64,000 bases of DNA from an uncultured Roseibium sp. (GTDB lineage: Bacteria; Pseudomonadota; Alphaproteobacteria; Rhizobiales; Stappiaceae): positions 4,500,001 to 4,564,000 of the forward strand of contig NZ_OY769915.1 in NCBI RefSeq assembly GCF_963669205.1, in the 5' to 3' direction. A program made the position numbers and the translations under genes. Positions 26,637-35,231 of this stretch are shown here, one piece after another (the first letter of the stretch is position 1; each line of letters begins with the position of its first letter). The notes under the pieces were generated by a model. That model searched no databases. It worked only from the letters and a program-made list of their open reading frames with translations, and was not told the DNA's origin.

Positions 26637-27545
26637 TTGGACGCACGATTGAAAAGTGTTGCTGTCTGGGGCGGTCGCTTCCTTCTTCTGGTCGCACTGG
26701 TCTTTGTCGCGTTTGAAGTCCGGCGGCACTGGAACGGTATTTCCGGCTGGCGTCCAACCGCAAACCAGGTGGCGCTGATCCTGGCCCTTTCGGCCCCCTA
26801 TGCTGTGTCGCTTTTGTTGCTGGCGGAAGGCTGGCACCGCATCGTGAACCTCTTTGCACCCGAACGCAGATCGCGGACATTTGCATCCTTCTGCGTGACA
26901 CAGGTCGCCAAATATCTTCCCGGGAATGTTGCACACCTGATCGGTCGGGGTCTCTACCTGCGCGGCAATGCCGTCAGCGACGGCGCAATTGTCAAGGCAA
27001 CGCTGCTTGAACTGGCCGTCATCCCGCTCGGGGCCGTAGTGACCCTTGTGTGCATGGGGTCTCTCGGTTTCTTCTCGGATCTCCTCCCATGGGTTCCCGG
27101 CCTCGCCTGGTACGCCTTGGCTCTGGTCCTCTGCTGCGCCGCCGCATTAGCGCTCCTGTTTCCCGCACGCAGTCCGGATCTTCGCCGATTATCGGCAGCC
27201 GGGACCCTGCACGCCGTCGCTCTTGCCGCGCTGTTCATGCTGTGCCTGGGCGGCACCTTTGCCGCCGTTTTCAACCTTCTTGCGGATGGGCCGGTCGCCG
27301 TTCTGGCGGGCGCAGGCGTCATCGCCTGGCTTGTCGGCTATCTGACGCCCGGCGCACCCGGAGGCATCGGCACACGTGAGGCGACCCTGATCGCACTCCT
27401 GTCGTTCCTGAACCAGGAAGACACCGTTCTGATCGCAACCGCCCTGTTCCGCCTCGTGACGACCCTCGGCGACATGCTCCTGTTTCTGGGAAGCTGGCTG
27501 AAACTGCCGCGCAGAGCCAAGCTTGGCGAAACGCCGCACAACTGA
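26637..27545 (+). CDS. Lysylphosphatidylglycerol-synthase-like (UPF0104) membrane protein
   Basis: 302 residues from a TTG at 26637, with AAGGAG ten bases upstream; no early ATG exists. Eight or so membrane spans are predicted. The characteristic C-terminal motif GYLTPGAPGGIGTREATLIA (about residue 235) is that of the flippase-like/LPG-synthase transmembrane family, found in the AglD and MprF membrane parts. It is the last gene of the GT2 cluster. A flippase- or transporter-like role for a lipid-linked glycan is plausible but not shown. Confidence 0.78.
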   Translation: MDARLKSVAVWGGRFLLLVALVFVAFEVRRHWNGISGWRPTANQVALILALSAPYAVSLLLLAEGWHRIVNLFAPERRSRTFASFCVTQVAKYLPGNVAHLIGRGLYLRGNAVSDGAIVKATLLELAVIPLGAVVTLVCMGSLGFFSDLLPWVPGLAWYALALVLCCAAALALLFPARSPDLRRLSAAGTLHAVALAALFMLCLGGTFAAVFNLLADGPVAVLAGAGVIAWLVGYLTPGAPGGIGTREATLIALLSFLNQEDTVLIATALFRLVTTLGDMLLFLGSWLKLPRRAKLGETPHN

Positions 27546-27567
27546 AAAAGGGCGGCCCAAGCCGCCC
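27545..27567 (-). terminator. Bidirectional-type hairpin between cluster and aspartate aminotransferase
   Basis: Stem GGGCGGC (27550-27556) / GCCGCCC (27561-27567) with loop CCAA. On the minus strand it is followed by TTTTTC, so it ends the aminotransferase transcript. On the plus strand only CTTCC follows. Confidence 0.75.
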
Positions 27568-27597
27568 CTTCCATACCTCAGTCAACCGAACTGCCGA

Positions 27598-28797
27598 CTA
27601 CTTCAGATTACCGCAGAAACGCTGGATGCGCTGGCAGGCTTCTTCCAGTGCCTCGGTCGAGGTCGCATAGGAAATCCGGAAATTCGGTCCGAGGCCGAAA
27701 GCCGATCCGTGCACCACGGCAACGCCTTCCGTTTCCAGAAGCTCCGTGACGAAATCGGCATCGTTTTCAAGAACCTTGCCGGAAGGCGCGGTCTTGCCGA
27801 TCGTACCGGCGCAGGACGGGAAGACGTAGAACGCCCCTTCCGGCACAGGGCATGTGATGCCGTTCGCCTGGTTCAGCATGGAGACCACGAGGTCGCGGCG
27901 CGCCTTGAAGATCTCGTTGTTCTTCGGAATGAAATCCTGGGTGCCCGAAAGCGCCTCTACGGCCGCCCATTGCGCAATCGAACAGGGATTCGACGTCGAC
28001 TGCGACTGGACCTTGGCCATGGCCTTGATGAGGTCGGCCGGTCCGCCGGCATAGCCGATCCGCCAGCCGGTCATCGCATAGGCCTTGGAGACGCCGTTGA
28101 CGGTCAGCGTGCGATCGTAGAGCGCAGGTTCGACCTGTGCCGGCGTCGTGAACTTGAAGTCGTCATAGACCAGATGCTCATACATGTCGTCGGTCATGAT
28201 CCAGACCTGCGGATGCTTCATGAGCACATCGGTCAGGGCCTTCAGTTCCGCTTCTGTGTAGGCAGCTCCGGAGGGGTTGGAAGGCGAATTGAAAATCAGC
28301 CATTTGGTCCGTGAGGTGATGGCGGCGTCGAGCGCTTCGGGCGTGATCTTGAAGGTGGATTTGTCCGCTTCGACGATCACCGGCTCGCCGCCGGCGAGCA
28401 GCACCATGTCGGGATAGCTGACCCAGTAGGGTGTCGGGATGACCACCTCATCGCCCGGATTGATCGTAGCAATCAGGGCGTTGTAGAGAACCTGCTTGCC
28501 GCCGGTTCCAACCGTGATCTGGTTTGTCGCGTATGTCAGCCCGTTTTCCCGCTTGAACTTCTCGGCGATAGCGGCCTTGAGCTCGGGAATACCGTCCACG
28601 GCGGTGTATTTCGTCTTGCCGTCGTTGATGGCCGTGACCGCGGCGGTCTTGATGTTTTCCGGTGTGTCGAAATCCGGCTCGCCAGCACCGAGACCGATAA
28701 CATCGCGGCCAGCAGCTTTAAGCTCGCGCGCCTTATTGGTGACGGCGATGGTCGCAGAAGGTTGTACACGCGCCAATGCGTCAGCAAGAAAGCCCAT
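27598..28797 (-). CDS. aatA: Aspartate aminotransferase, PLP-dependent
   Basis: Interconverts aspartate/2-oxoglutarate and oxaloacetate/glutamate. 399 residues, close to rhizobial AatA. The start ATG has GGAGG upstream. Class I/II aminotransferase features include GLGAGEPDFDTPENI, TVGTGGKQVLYNAL, PTPYWVSYPDM, FNSPSNPSG and the PLP lysine in NGVSKAYAMTGWRIGY (Lys238). The C-terminal arginine segment is PNFRISYATS. It is the subgroup Ib AspAT; related enzymes also act on prephenate or aromatic acids, which sequence alone cannot exclude. It ends at a good hairpin. Confidence 0.93.
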   Translation of the reverse strand: MGFLADALARVQPSATIAVTNKARELKAAGRDVIGLGAGEPDFDTPENIKTAAVTAINDGKTKYTAVDGIPELKAAIAEKFKRENGLTYATNQITVGTGGKQVLYNALIATINPGDEVVIPTPYWVSYPDMVLLAGGEPVIVEADKSTFKITPEALDAAITSRTKWLIFNSPSNPSGAAYTEAELKALTDVLMKHPQVWIMTDDMYEHLVYDDFKFTTPAQVEPALYDRTLTVNGVSKAYAMTGWRIGYAGGPADLIKAMAKVQSQSTSNPCSIAQWAAVEALSGTQDFIPKNNEIFKARRDLVVSMLNQANGITCPVPEGAFYVFPSCAGTIGKTAPSGKVLENDADFVTELLETEGVAVVHGSAFGLGPNFRISYATSTEALEEACQRIQRFCGNLK

Positions 28798-28930
28798 AAT
28801 GTCCTCCAGGGGGAAACGGGATTAACAGCGCGCGGACCGTAGAACCGTGCGTGTCAGAAGACAAGACTCAATCGGCACAGGCCAAGACGGCAAAGCAATT
28901 TTTTTGCCGCCCCGCGATCGGCGCAAACCT

Positions 28931-30067
28931 TCAGCTGCGCGTTTCCAGAATGAGCTTCGGCTCGTCCGTCTGGCTGTCGATGAGGCTGCACTTGATCCGT
29001 TTCTTCTTTTTCCCGCTTTTGGTCGTCACCTCGACCGCAAGGGGAACATCGGAGTCCTGTTTTGCCGCTCCGAGCATCGACTGAAAATCGGTGTCTTCGA
29101 AAAGAGAATCCGTAACGGCCCGGTCTTCCAGACTGTCGGACGTCAGACTGTAGGTTTTCATGGCAGCGTGATTGGCTGCGACGATCACCCGCGTTTGCGA
29201 GTTGATGACCAGCATGGGTGCGCTGCAGACCTCAAAGACTTCGGCAAAATTGACGTCGCCGCCGATGTGCCCGCCGGAGAACAGAACACCGCCCACGGTT
29301 CCACCCATGCGGAAATACATCGCTTCGTATTTGAGATCGATGCTGTCACTGGCTGCGAGCAGGAACTTGCCGCGCCCTGTCGCGCTCGCGCGCCGTGTCA
29401 GGGCCGCCAGCGTCAGCGACACGATCGTTCGCCCGACCCGGTTCTGGATATGGGCTACGTTGCGCCCGAGGATCAGCCGCACGTCCTCGATCTGGAAACT
29501 CCTGAGGAAACCGTCGCTTGCAAAGCGGACGTAGCCGAAGTTGTCGACCAGAAGAACGATCCGGGAAGACGAGGCGACAAAGTGCTGGAGGATAGGTGCG
29601 ATTCCGAGAGCGATCTTGCCCGGATTGTCATCGGATTCGCCGATGGACGGAAAGCAGATAGCAAGAATGCGCCCGTCTCCCAGGTCGTGGCGGTAGGCGA
29701 CAATGGGAATACCGGGAATACGATGGTCAGGCCCGCCGCCGACATCGAACGGTCCGGCTTGCCCTTCCCTGATCGCGCCCTGTACCAGCCTCAAGATCGT
29801 CTTCTTGTCTTCAGGTGCCAGGTGCCGCAAGGCATCGTTGGACGGGGCTTCCTGCAGATCCTTCACTTGGCTGTCGAAATTCTGCGAGCCGATTTCGTGC
29901 CACAAGATGGTTTTCTTGTTGATGTCGGCAATGAAGAACTGAAGGCCGGACAGCGATAGCGCGGGCGCTTCACCTTGCACTTTCGGCGGCTGCGCCTGGC
30001 CTTTCGGCGGCGCGTCGGACTCCTGCGACTGTTGCGGCAAAGCGTTCTGTGCTTCGTTAAGTGTCAT
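28931..30067 (-). CDS. PAS-like domain protein, function unknown
   Basis: 378 residues from the ATG at 30067. The first 40 residues are low-complexity, rich in Gln/Pro (QNALPQQSQESDAPPKGQAQ). Two regions look PAS-like: about 45-140 (LQFFIADINKKTILWHEIG) and 255-330 (VCSAPMLVINSQTRVIVAAN). They are separated by a hydrophobic-strand region (RIVLLVDNFGYVRFASDGF). No output domain (kinase, GGDEF) is present. It is likely a cytoplasmic sensor or partner protein; the ligand is unknown. A charged Lys-rich loop (KSGKKKKRIKC) precedes the C-terminus. Confidence 0.6.
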   Translation of the reverse strand: MTLNEAQNALPQQSQESDAPPKGQAQPPKVQGEAPALSLSGLQFFIADINKKTILWHEIGSQNFDSQVKDLQEAPSNDALRHLAPEDKKTILRLVQGAIREGQAGPFDVGGGPDHRIPGIPIVAYRHDLGDGRILAICFPSIGESDDNPGKIALGIAPILQHFVASSSRIVLLVDNFGYVRFASDGFLRSFQIEDVRLILGRNVAHIQNRVGRTIVSLTLAALTRRASATGRGKFLLAASDSIDLKYEAMYFRMGGTVGGVLFSGGHIGGDVNFAEVFEVCSAPMLVINSQTRVIVAANHAAMKTYSLTSDSLEDRAVTDSLFEDTDFQSMLGAAKQDSDVPLAVEVTTKSGKKKKRIKCSLIDSQTDEPKLILETRS

Positions 30068-30329
30068 TCTGTGCCCGACCTGTTTTACCGGCTTTTCCAG
30101 CCTCGGACTGTCGCACACAAAAGCAAACAAAGACTAAAGTCCGCAGACAGAGCTCTGACGGGGCCATTTTATGGAACGTTCCGATTTCGAAGCGCCCTCT
30201 CCTGCTTTTCCGCTGGCAGTCCCGCTGCCGCATTGTCGTCACGAAAACACACGCTGATTGCCCGATTGCCGTCTGTCTCAGGGCCCAATTTTTCCCTCAT
30301 ATGAAGTCTGGAAGACGACAGGAGTTCAC

Positions 30330-30557
30330 ATGCCATTCGTGACTTCATCACACGCGCCGGAGAAGGGCCGCAAGACCGGGTTTTCACCCGTCCTGCTTTT
30401 CATGGTGGCAATCGCATTGCTGATGCTGATGTCGTTCGCGATCGCACCCTCGCTGCTGCTTCCGCTCTCGGCCTTCCTCGCGATGGTGGCCGTGACACAT
30501 CTGCTCGGGGTTCGTCTTTATGAAGACTTCAGGCAGGCAATTGATCGCAACGGTTAG
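30330..30557 (+). CDS. Small membrane protein
   Basis: 75 residues. The start ATG at 30330 follows CAGGAG. Two adjacent hydrophobic stretches (FSPVLLFMVAIALLMLMSFA and PSLLLPLSAFLAMVAVTHLLG, about residues 17-60) form a hairpin in the membrane. A basic N-terminal tail and RLYEDFRQAIDRNG C-terminus flank it. No family recognised. Confidence 0.55.
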   Translation: MPFVTSSHAPEKGRKTGFSPVLLFMVAIALLMLMSFAIAPSLLLPLSAFLAMVAVTHLLGVRLYEDFRQAIDRNG

Positions 30558-30614
30558 GGTCAGGACCCTAGAAAAACGACAGCAACAAGAACAAGAAAAC
30601 CGGTTTAATTCACC

Positions 30615-30854
30615 ATGGCGAAAACAGAACACCTGGGCCGACGGGACAACCGCTCCCGCCGAAGCGAGCTGCGTGATGCAAAGCCGCTGCTGCAGGCGAT
30701 CTTTCTGGGCATGACGCTCGCGGTCGGGCTCGTCGTGGCCGCGGCCATGGCCAATTCGGACGCAGAAAACGCCATTGAGTCCGGCGTTCCGGCGATCGAA
30801 CAGACGCTGCCGCCCGGCGACGGGCAGCCCGCAGGGAACCAGGTTACGCCTTAA
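30615..30854 (+). CDS. Small single-pass membrane protein
   Basis: 79 residues with a basic N-terminus (GRRDNRSRRSELRDAKP), one hydrophobic helix (LQAIFLGMTLAVGLVVAAAM, about 27-46) and a proline-rich tail. Its stop overlaps the stop of the convergent YqaA-like gene by three to four bases. The preceding small membrane protein is 57 bases upstream on the same strand, so they are probably co-transcribed. Function unknown. Confidence 0.5.
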   Translation: MAKTEHLGRRDNRSRRSELRDAKPLLQAIFLGMTLAVGLVVAAAMANSDAENAIESGVPAIEQTLPPGDGQPAGNQVTP

Positions 30855-31282
30855 ACGAACTGCGTTGCCAGCAGCGCGACGAGTATGTAGCGGCCCGTTT
30901 TCGCGACAGCGACCAGGGCGAGAAACACCCAGAATTTCTCTTTCAGGACACCGGCGGCCAGGGTCAACGGGTCCCCGATGATGGGCGCCCAGCTCATCAG
31001 CAGGCTCCAGCGGCCGTAACGGCGATACCAGGCCGTTGCCTTTTCCAGTTTGTCCGGCTTGACGGGGAACCATTTTGCATCGGCGAAACTGACCGCACCG
31101 CGCCCGAGCGCCCAGTTCACCACCGAGCCGAGCGTGTTGCCGAGGCTTGCCGTCAGGACGAGCAAGGCGACCGGTGCCGTTTCCAGATAGATGAGACCGG
31201 AAAGGCCAAGTTCGGATTGAACCGGAAACAGGGTGGCGGCGAGGAAGGAAATACCGAAGAGACCAAGAAGACTGCTGTACAT
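30851..31282 (-). CDS. YqaA-family (DedA/SNARE-associated) membrane protein
   Basis: 143 residues from the ATG at 31282 (MYSSLLGLFGISFLAATLF); an in-frame TTG at 31321 is the alternative. Hydrophobic spans with the family signature LTASLGNTLGSVVNWALGRG (about 55-75) match the YqaA branch of the DedA superfamily. The RRYGRWSLLMSWAPIIGDPLT and AVAKTGRYILVALLA segments do too. DedA proteins are thought to move lipids or keep membrane potential; this short branch is uncharacterised. The 3' end overlaps the convergent small gene. Confidence 0.82.
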   Translation of the reverse strand: MYSSLLGLFGISFLAATLFPVQSELGLSGLIYLETAPVALLVLTASLGNTLGSVVNWALGRGAVSFADAKWFPVKPDKLEKATAWYRRYGRWSLLMSWAPIIGDPLTLAAGVLKEKFWVFLALVAVAKTGRYILVALLATQFV

Positions 31283-31424
31283 GACACGGCTTGCATATAC
31301 GCGCCGGGGCACATCCTTCAAGGCCGCAAACAGCCGAAAAAGTCAGGATGTCCCGTCAAAGCGGTCCGTTTACGCCCGCGCACTCGCAAGCGGCACCCGG
31401 GCGTTGTTTTTCAGGCTTGGAAGG

Positions 31425-31730
31425 TCAGGCGGCCGCCAGCACCGAATTTCGGAACAGGGCGCTGTTGGCGGCGACGATGGCAACGGCATTCATCCGGTTC
31501 TTTGCTCCAAGCCGCGTGATGGCGTTGCGGATATGAACCTTCACGGTGGCCGTCGAGACGCCGAGATCATAGGCAATCTGCTTGTTGACCTTGCCCTCGC
31601 AAAGCATGAGCAGGATTTCCAGCTGACGGCGTGTCAGCTTCTCGGCGAGGTTCAGCGGCCGGCGCATGGGCTCGATCATGACCTGAGTTGAAGCAGCGTT
31701 CTGGGCGTCGATGGAGAAAAGAGCGTTCAT
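31425..31730 (-). CDS. Solo LuxR-type helix-turn-helix protein
   Basis: 101 residues from the ATG at 31730 (MNALFSIDAQNAAS); an ATG at 31784 is possible but has no Shine-Dalgarno sequence. A GerE/LuxR HTH fills residues about 30-90: KLTRRQLEILLMLCEGKVNK, QIAYDLGVSTATVKVHIRN, AITRLGAKNRMNAVAI. There is no autoinducer or receiver domain, so the signal must act elsewhere or the protein is constitutive. It is divergent from the ScfR-type regulator across 129 bases. Confidence 0.82.
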   Translation of the reverse strand: MNALFSIDAQNAASTQVMIEPMRRPLNLAEKLTRRQLEILLMLCEGKVNKQIAYDLGVSTATVKVHIRNAITRLGAKNRMNAVAIVAANSALFRNSVLAAA

Positions 31731-31859
31731 GGCGAGGGTCCAACTTGGTGCGTTTCCGTTCTTGTCGGATCGACTTTCCCCCAAAGTGATTATATTGTAA
31801 AATGTTAAAGAGCATACAGAATAAAGCTAATATTTTGCAATTGACTGACGGATCCCGCG

Positions 31860-33299
31860 ATGAACAAGAAGCTCTATTCAGGTCACACGCTTCGGCAGAT
31901 AAGGTCCGACTTCGGCCTGTCCCAGACTGAATTCGCCCGGAAAATCGGCCTGTCCACCGCCTACGTCAATCAGATCGAGAACAACAACAGACCGGTGACC
32001 GCGTCGGTTCTTCTGACGATCAACCGGATCTTCGGCGTCGACCTTGCCGCGTTTGAAAAGAACGACATGGACCGTGTGGTCCAGGACCTAGAGGAAGTTT
32101 TCGCCGACACCCAGTTCCACACGTCCTCCGTCGGCAGGCAGGAGATCCAGGAACTTGTTTCCAGGGCGCCGGCGGTCACCCAGGCCATCATGGATCTCTA
32201 CGGTGCACTGCGCAGCTACCACGACCGGGACGTTCTGGAAGACGACCTGGTTCACATGAGCGGCACCGACGAAACAACGACAAGCGTGCGCAAATCCGCT
32301 TATGACGAGGTGCGCGACTTCTTCCACTACACGGACAACTATGTCGACGCGATTGACAGGGCAGCGGAAAAACTCTCCTACGAGATCAGCCTGCACACGT
32401 GCGAAAGCAAGCTGGACCGGCTGACCGGCTGGCTCAGGAAGCGGTTCGACATTTCCGTTGAACAGGTGTCCGACTATCAGGGCACGCTCATCCGGCATCA
32501 GGACTACACCAGGAAAATCTCAATTTACCGCGCCGTTCCGCAGTCGACCAAGAGCTTTCTGCTCGGAACCGTGATCGCGGATCTGTGCGTGAAGGACCTG
32601 ATCGCGGAAGAGGTCAGACGCGCAAACTTCAGGACGGGTTCCGCGCAGGGGATCGCAACGCTGGCGCTGCGCAACTACTTTGCCGGAGCCCTGCTGCTGC
32701 CCTATGACGACTTCCTGCGCACGGCGACGGAATGCCGGCATGACATCCAGCTTCTGTCGAACCGGATGGACGCCAGCATCGAAACGGTCTGCCACCGGTT
32801 GTCGACGCTGCAGCGCCCCGGTGCGAACGGACTGCCGTTCTACTTCGTGAAGATCGATCGCGCCGGAAATGTCGTCAAGCGGCACAGCGCGACCCGCTTC
32901 CAGTTCGCCCGGTTCGGCGGCTCGTGCCCACGCTGGAATGTGCATCAGGCCTTCGAGCAGAACTCGAACAAGTTCACCGCGCAGATCGCGCAGATGCCGG
33001 ACGGCATCGAATATCTCTGCATCGCGACCAGCATCACCAAACACCAGACCGACTACCGCACCGGCGAACGAAGATACGCGCTCGGGATCGGCTGCGAGCT
33101 CAAATACGCCGATGCGATCGTCTATGCCGACGGACTGGCCGTCAACGACGTTTCAACGCCCGAACCCATCGGGGTGAACTGCCGCATCTGCCCGCGCGAC
33201 GATTGCGATCAGCGGGCCTTCCCGGCCATCGACAAGGAACCGCTGATCGATCCGGCACAGCGCGGCATCGTCCCCTACCGCGTCAAGGCCACCGGGTAG
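31860..33299 (+). CDS. Short-chain fatty acyl transcriptional regulator (ScfR/PccR/MccR type)
   Basis: 479 residues. An N-terminal XRE helix-turn-helix (residues 8-62: LRQIRSDFGLSQTEFARKIG, LSTAYVNQIENNNRP) is followed by a large domain resembling the ImmA/IrrE-like plus C-terminal regulator region. Members of this family (PccR, MccR, RamB) sense acyl-CoA from short-chain fatty acid or propionate/acetate metabolism. C-terminal cysteine clusters (IGVNCRICPRDDCDQRAFP) are typical. The glyoxylate or propionyl-CoA genes it would control are not visible nearby. Divergent LuxR-type gene is the near neighbour. Confidence 0.85.
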   Translation: MNKKLYSGHTLRQIRSDFGLSQTEFARKIGLSTAYVNQIENNNRPVTASVLLTINRIFGVDLAAFEKNDMDRVVQDLEEVFADTQFHTSSVGRQEIQELVSRAPAVTQAIMDLYGALRSYHDRDVLEDDLVHMSGTDETTTSVRKSAYDEVRDFFHYTDNYVDAIDRAAEKLSYEISLHTCESKLDRLTGWLRKRFDISVEQVSDYQGTLIRHQDYTRKISIYRAVPQSTKSFLLGTVIADLCVKDLIAEEVRRANFRTGSAQGIATLALRNYFAGALLLPYDDFLRTATECRHDIQLLSNRMDASIETVCHRLSTLQRPGANGLPFYFVKIDRAGNVVKRHSATRFQFARFGGSCPRWNVHQAFEQNSNKFTAQIAQMPDGIEYLCIATSITKHQTDYRTGERRYALGIGCELKYADAIVYADGLAVNDVSTPEPIGVNCRICPRDDCDQRAFPAIDKEPLIDPAQRGIVPYRVKATG

Positions 33300-33336
33300 C
33301 GTCTCTCCACCTCGGTCGGGAACGTCCCGTTCCACC

Positions 33337-33837
33337 TTACCCGTCCAGCAGTGCCTGGAAACGGTTGCGCAGCTCATACGCTCCCCGTTGCCCCTGCAGG
33401 ACCTCCTGCAGCTCACCCTTGCCGTCGAACAGCAGCAGCGTGACATGCGGAACGCCGTACCGGTTCTGAAAGGTCTTGCCCTTTGCGGTCCGGATATTGG
33501 CGACCACGTAGTCGAGCTCTCCGTCCTCGAACATGTCGAGCGCCTTGCGCGTGTCGGCCTGCAGCGAGCGGCACAGGGAGCATTGCGGATCGTGGATCTG
33601 CACGACCGTCGGCCGCCCGTTCCCGACCCTTGCCAGATCATGCTCGTGGCGCATGCTCGCAAAGTTCTGCGCGAACACGTAACCGGTTCCGCCGAGAAGC
33701 ACGGCGGCGATGCCGATGTTCCGTCCCAGGCGCAGGAATTTCCTGCGTTCCGGTGAGACACCGTTTGCCTGCTGCTGTTCCGAGTTGTGCCGGGACTTTC
33801 TGTCCTTCGGTCTTGAGGATTTCCGTTGTTTCTTCAT
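33337..33837 (-). CDS. Membrane-anchored thioredoxin-like protein
   Basis: 166 residues. A strongly basic N-terminal tail (about 1-38) is followed by one membrane anchor (IGIAAVLLGGTGYVFAQNF, about 41-59). The rest is a thioredoxin-like domain with PTVVQIHDPQCSLCRSLQ (CxxC, Cys86/Cys89) and the cis-proline strand VPHVTLLLFDGKGELQ. The orientation places the redox domain in the periplasm. It is last in a minus-strand group with two L,D-transpeptidases (57 bases after the upstream one), so a role in envelope disulfide or cysteine chemistry, for example keeping transpeptidase cysteines reduced, is possible (inference). Confidence 0.72.
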   Translation of the reverse strand: MKKQRKSSRPKDRKSRHNSEQQQANGVSPERRKFLRLGRNIGIAAVLLGGTGYVFAQNFASMRHEHDLARVGNGRPTVVQIHDPQCSLCRSLQADTRKALDMFEDGELDYVVANIRTAKGKTFQNRYGVPHVTLLLFDGKGELQEVLQGQRGAYELRNRFQALLDG

Positions 33838-33894
33838 AAGTCACCCGATTGACTGCACGCGCTGCGGACCTTTTCCGGCCCGCGCGTGACGTGT

Positions 33895-34569
33895 TCAAAC
33901 CACCACGATGGACGCGCCCGAACGGACCCGGTCGTAGAGATCGATGACATCCTGATTGATGAGGCGCACGCAGCCCGAGGACACCGCCTTGCCGATTGAC
34001 GCCGGTTCGTTGGTGCCGTGCAGGCGGTAGAGCGTGTCGACATTCCCCTGGAAGATGTAGAGAGCCCTGGCCCCGAGAGGATTGCCCAGACCCGGCTGCA
34101 TGCCGCCGTTTTCCGCGCTGTAAGGCTGCAGATGCGGTTCACGGGCGATCATCTCTTCCGGCGGCGTCCACGTCGGCCACGGCCGCTTCCAGGCAATCCG
34201 CGCACGCCCCGACCACTCGAACCCCTGACGGCCCAGACCAACGCCGTACCGCATCGCGGTGCCGCTCGGTTCAACGAGATAGAGGTAGAAGCTGCTGGTG
34301 TCGACGACGACCGTGCCCGGTTCCTCATCGGTTCTGTAAGCCACCCGCTGCCGCCGGAACTCGGGGGCAAGCACCCTTGGATCAATCCCGGGAAGCGGAA
34401 ACGCCTCCTGCGGGCGCGGTCCGTAGTTCTGCAGGAAGGATGCATCCACCTGCGGCTGCGGCTGCACGGGCACTGGTGCGCGGCTCGTCGTCGAACATCC
34501 GGCAAGGGTCAGGGCGGCCATACCAAGGCCACCGGACAGGACCTGACGCCGTGTCACGTGGTTTGTCAT
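33895..34569 (-). CDS. L,D-transpeptidase lipoprotein (YkuD family)
   Basis: 224 residues. The signal carries both a twin-arginine-like TRRQVLSGG and a lipobox LAGCSTT (Cys about 25), so it is probably a lipid-anchored periplasmic protein. The YkuD domain has VVVDTSSFYLYLVEPSG near 88 and GNPLGARALYIFQGN near 160. Its catalytic block is YRLHGTNEPASIGKAVSSGC-VRL with the nucleophile Cys near residue 200. Such enzymes make 3-3 peptidoglycan cross-links or link proteins to peptidoglycan. A paralogue follows 21 bases upstream on the same strand. Confidence 0.92.
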   Translation of the reverse strand: MTNHVTRRQVLSGGLGMAALTLAGCSTTSRAPVPVQPQPQVDASFLQNYGPRPQEAFPLPGIDPRVLAPEFRRQRVAYRTDEEPGTVVVDTSSFYLYLVEPSGTAMRYGVGLGRQGFEWSGRARIAWKRPWPTWTPPEEMIAREPHLQPYSAENGGMQPGLGNPLGARALYIFQGNVDTLYRLHGTNEPASIGKAVSSGCVRLINQDVIDLYDRVRSGASIVVV

Positions 34570-34590
34570 CGATGTCGTATCCGGACCGCG

Positions 34591-35166
34591 CTAGAGAACC
34601 ACGACCTGTGTCCCGAGCGGAACGCGGGCATAGAGATCGATGACATGATCGTTGATCATGCGGATACATCCGTTCGAGACAGAACGGCCGATGGACCAGG
34701 GCTGCGTGGTGCCGTGGATCCGGTAGTAGGTGTCACGCCCGTTCTTGTAGAGATAGAGCGCACGCGCTCCGAGCGGATTGTTGACGCCACCCGGCACACC
34801 GTCCGCATAGCGCGCATATTTCTGCGGCTCACGGCGGATCATGTTCTTGGTCGGGGTCCAGCGCGGCCACTCGGCCTTGCGGTCAACGGACGCCCGGCCC
34901 TTGAAGGCGAGCCCCGCCTTGCCGACACCCACACCATAGCGGCGCGCACGTCCCCAGCGCTCCGTCAGATAGAGGAAGTGGTTCCTGGGGTCGACGACAA
35001 TGGTGCCCGGCGCATAGCTCATCGACAGGAAAACGCGCTGCGGTGCGTATTTCGGATCCAGTTTGAAATTTTTGTATTTCGCGGTGTGATGCGCGTTCGC
35101 GGCGCCCGGCACGGCCATCACAAGGGAAGCGGCACCGCCAAGCAACAAGTCTCGTTTGTTCAACAC
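34591..35166 (-). CDS. L,D-transpeptidase (YkuD family)
   Basis: 191 residues. The start is a GTG at 35166 with AGGAG eight bases upstream; a TTG follows directly. A signal peptide (MLNKRDLLLGGAASLVMAVPG, split here as MLNKRDLLLGG and AASLVMAVPGAANA) precedes the catalytic domain. The domain has IVVDPRNHFLYLTERWG, NPLGARALYLYKNG, YRIHGTTQPWSIGRSV and SNGCIRM with the nucleophile Cys near 167. It is paralogous to the downstream lipoprotein enzyme (gap 21 bases). Alphaproteobacteria often have many such enzymes. Confidence 0.92.
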   Translation of the reverse strand: MLNKRDLLLGGAASLVMAVPGAANAHHTAKYKNFKLDPKYAPQRVFLSMSYAPGTIVVDPRNHFLYLTERWGRARRYGVGVGKAGLAFKGRASVDRKAEWPRWTPTKNMIRREPQKYARYADGVPGGVNNPLGARALYLYKNGRDTYYRIHGTTQPWSIGRSVSNGCIRMINDHVIDLYARVPLGTQVVVL

Positions 35167-35231
35167 GAGGATATCTCCTGATTTCCAATAGCATTCGGGC
35201 GGACCAAGCGTCCGCCGGGAAAGTCGGCTGA

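Noticed and set aside
33640..33900. Short frames near the thioredoxin-like gene start
   Set aside because: Out-of-frame shadows of the gene and of the L,D-transpeptidase 3' end.
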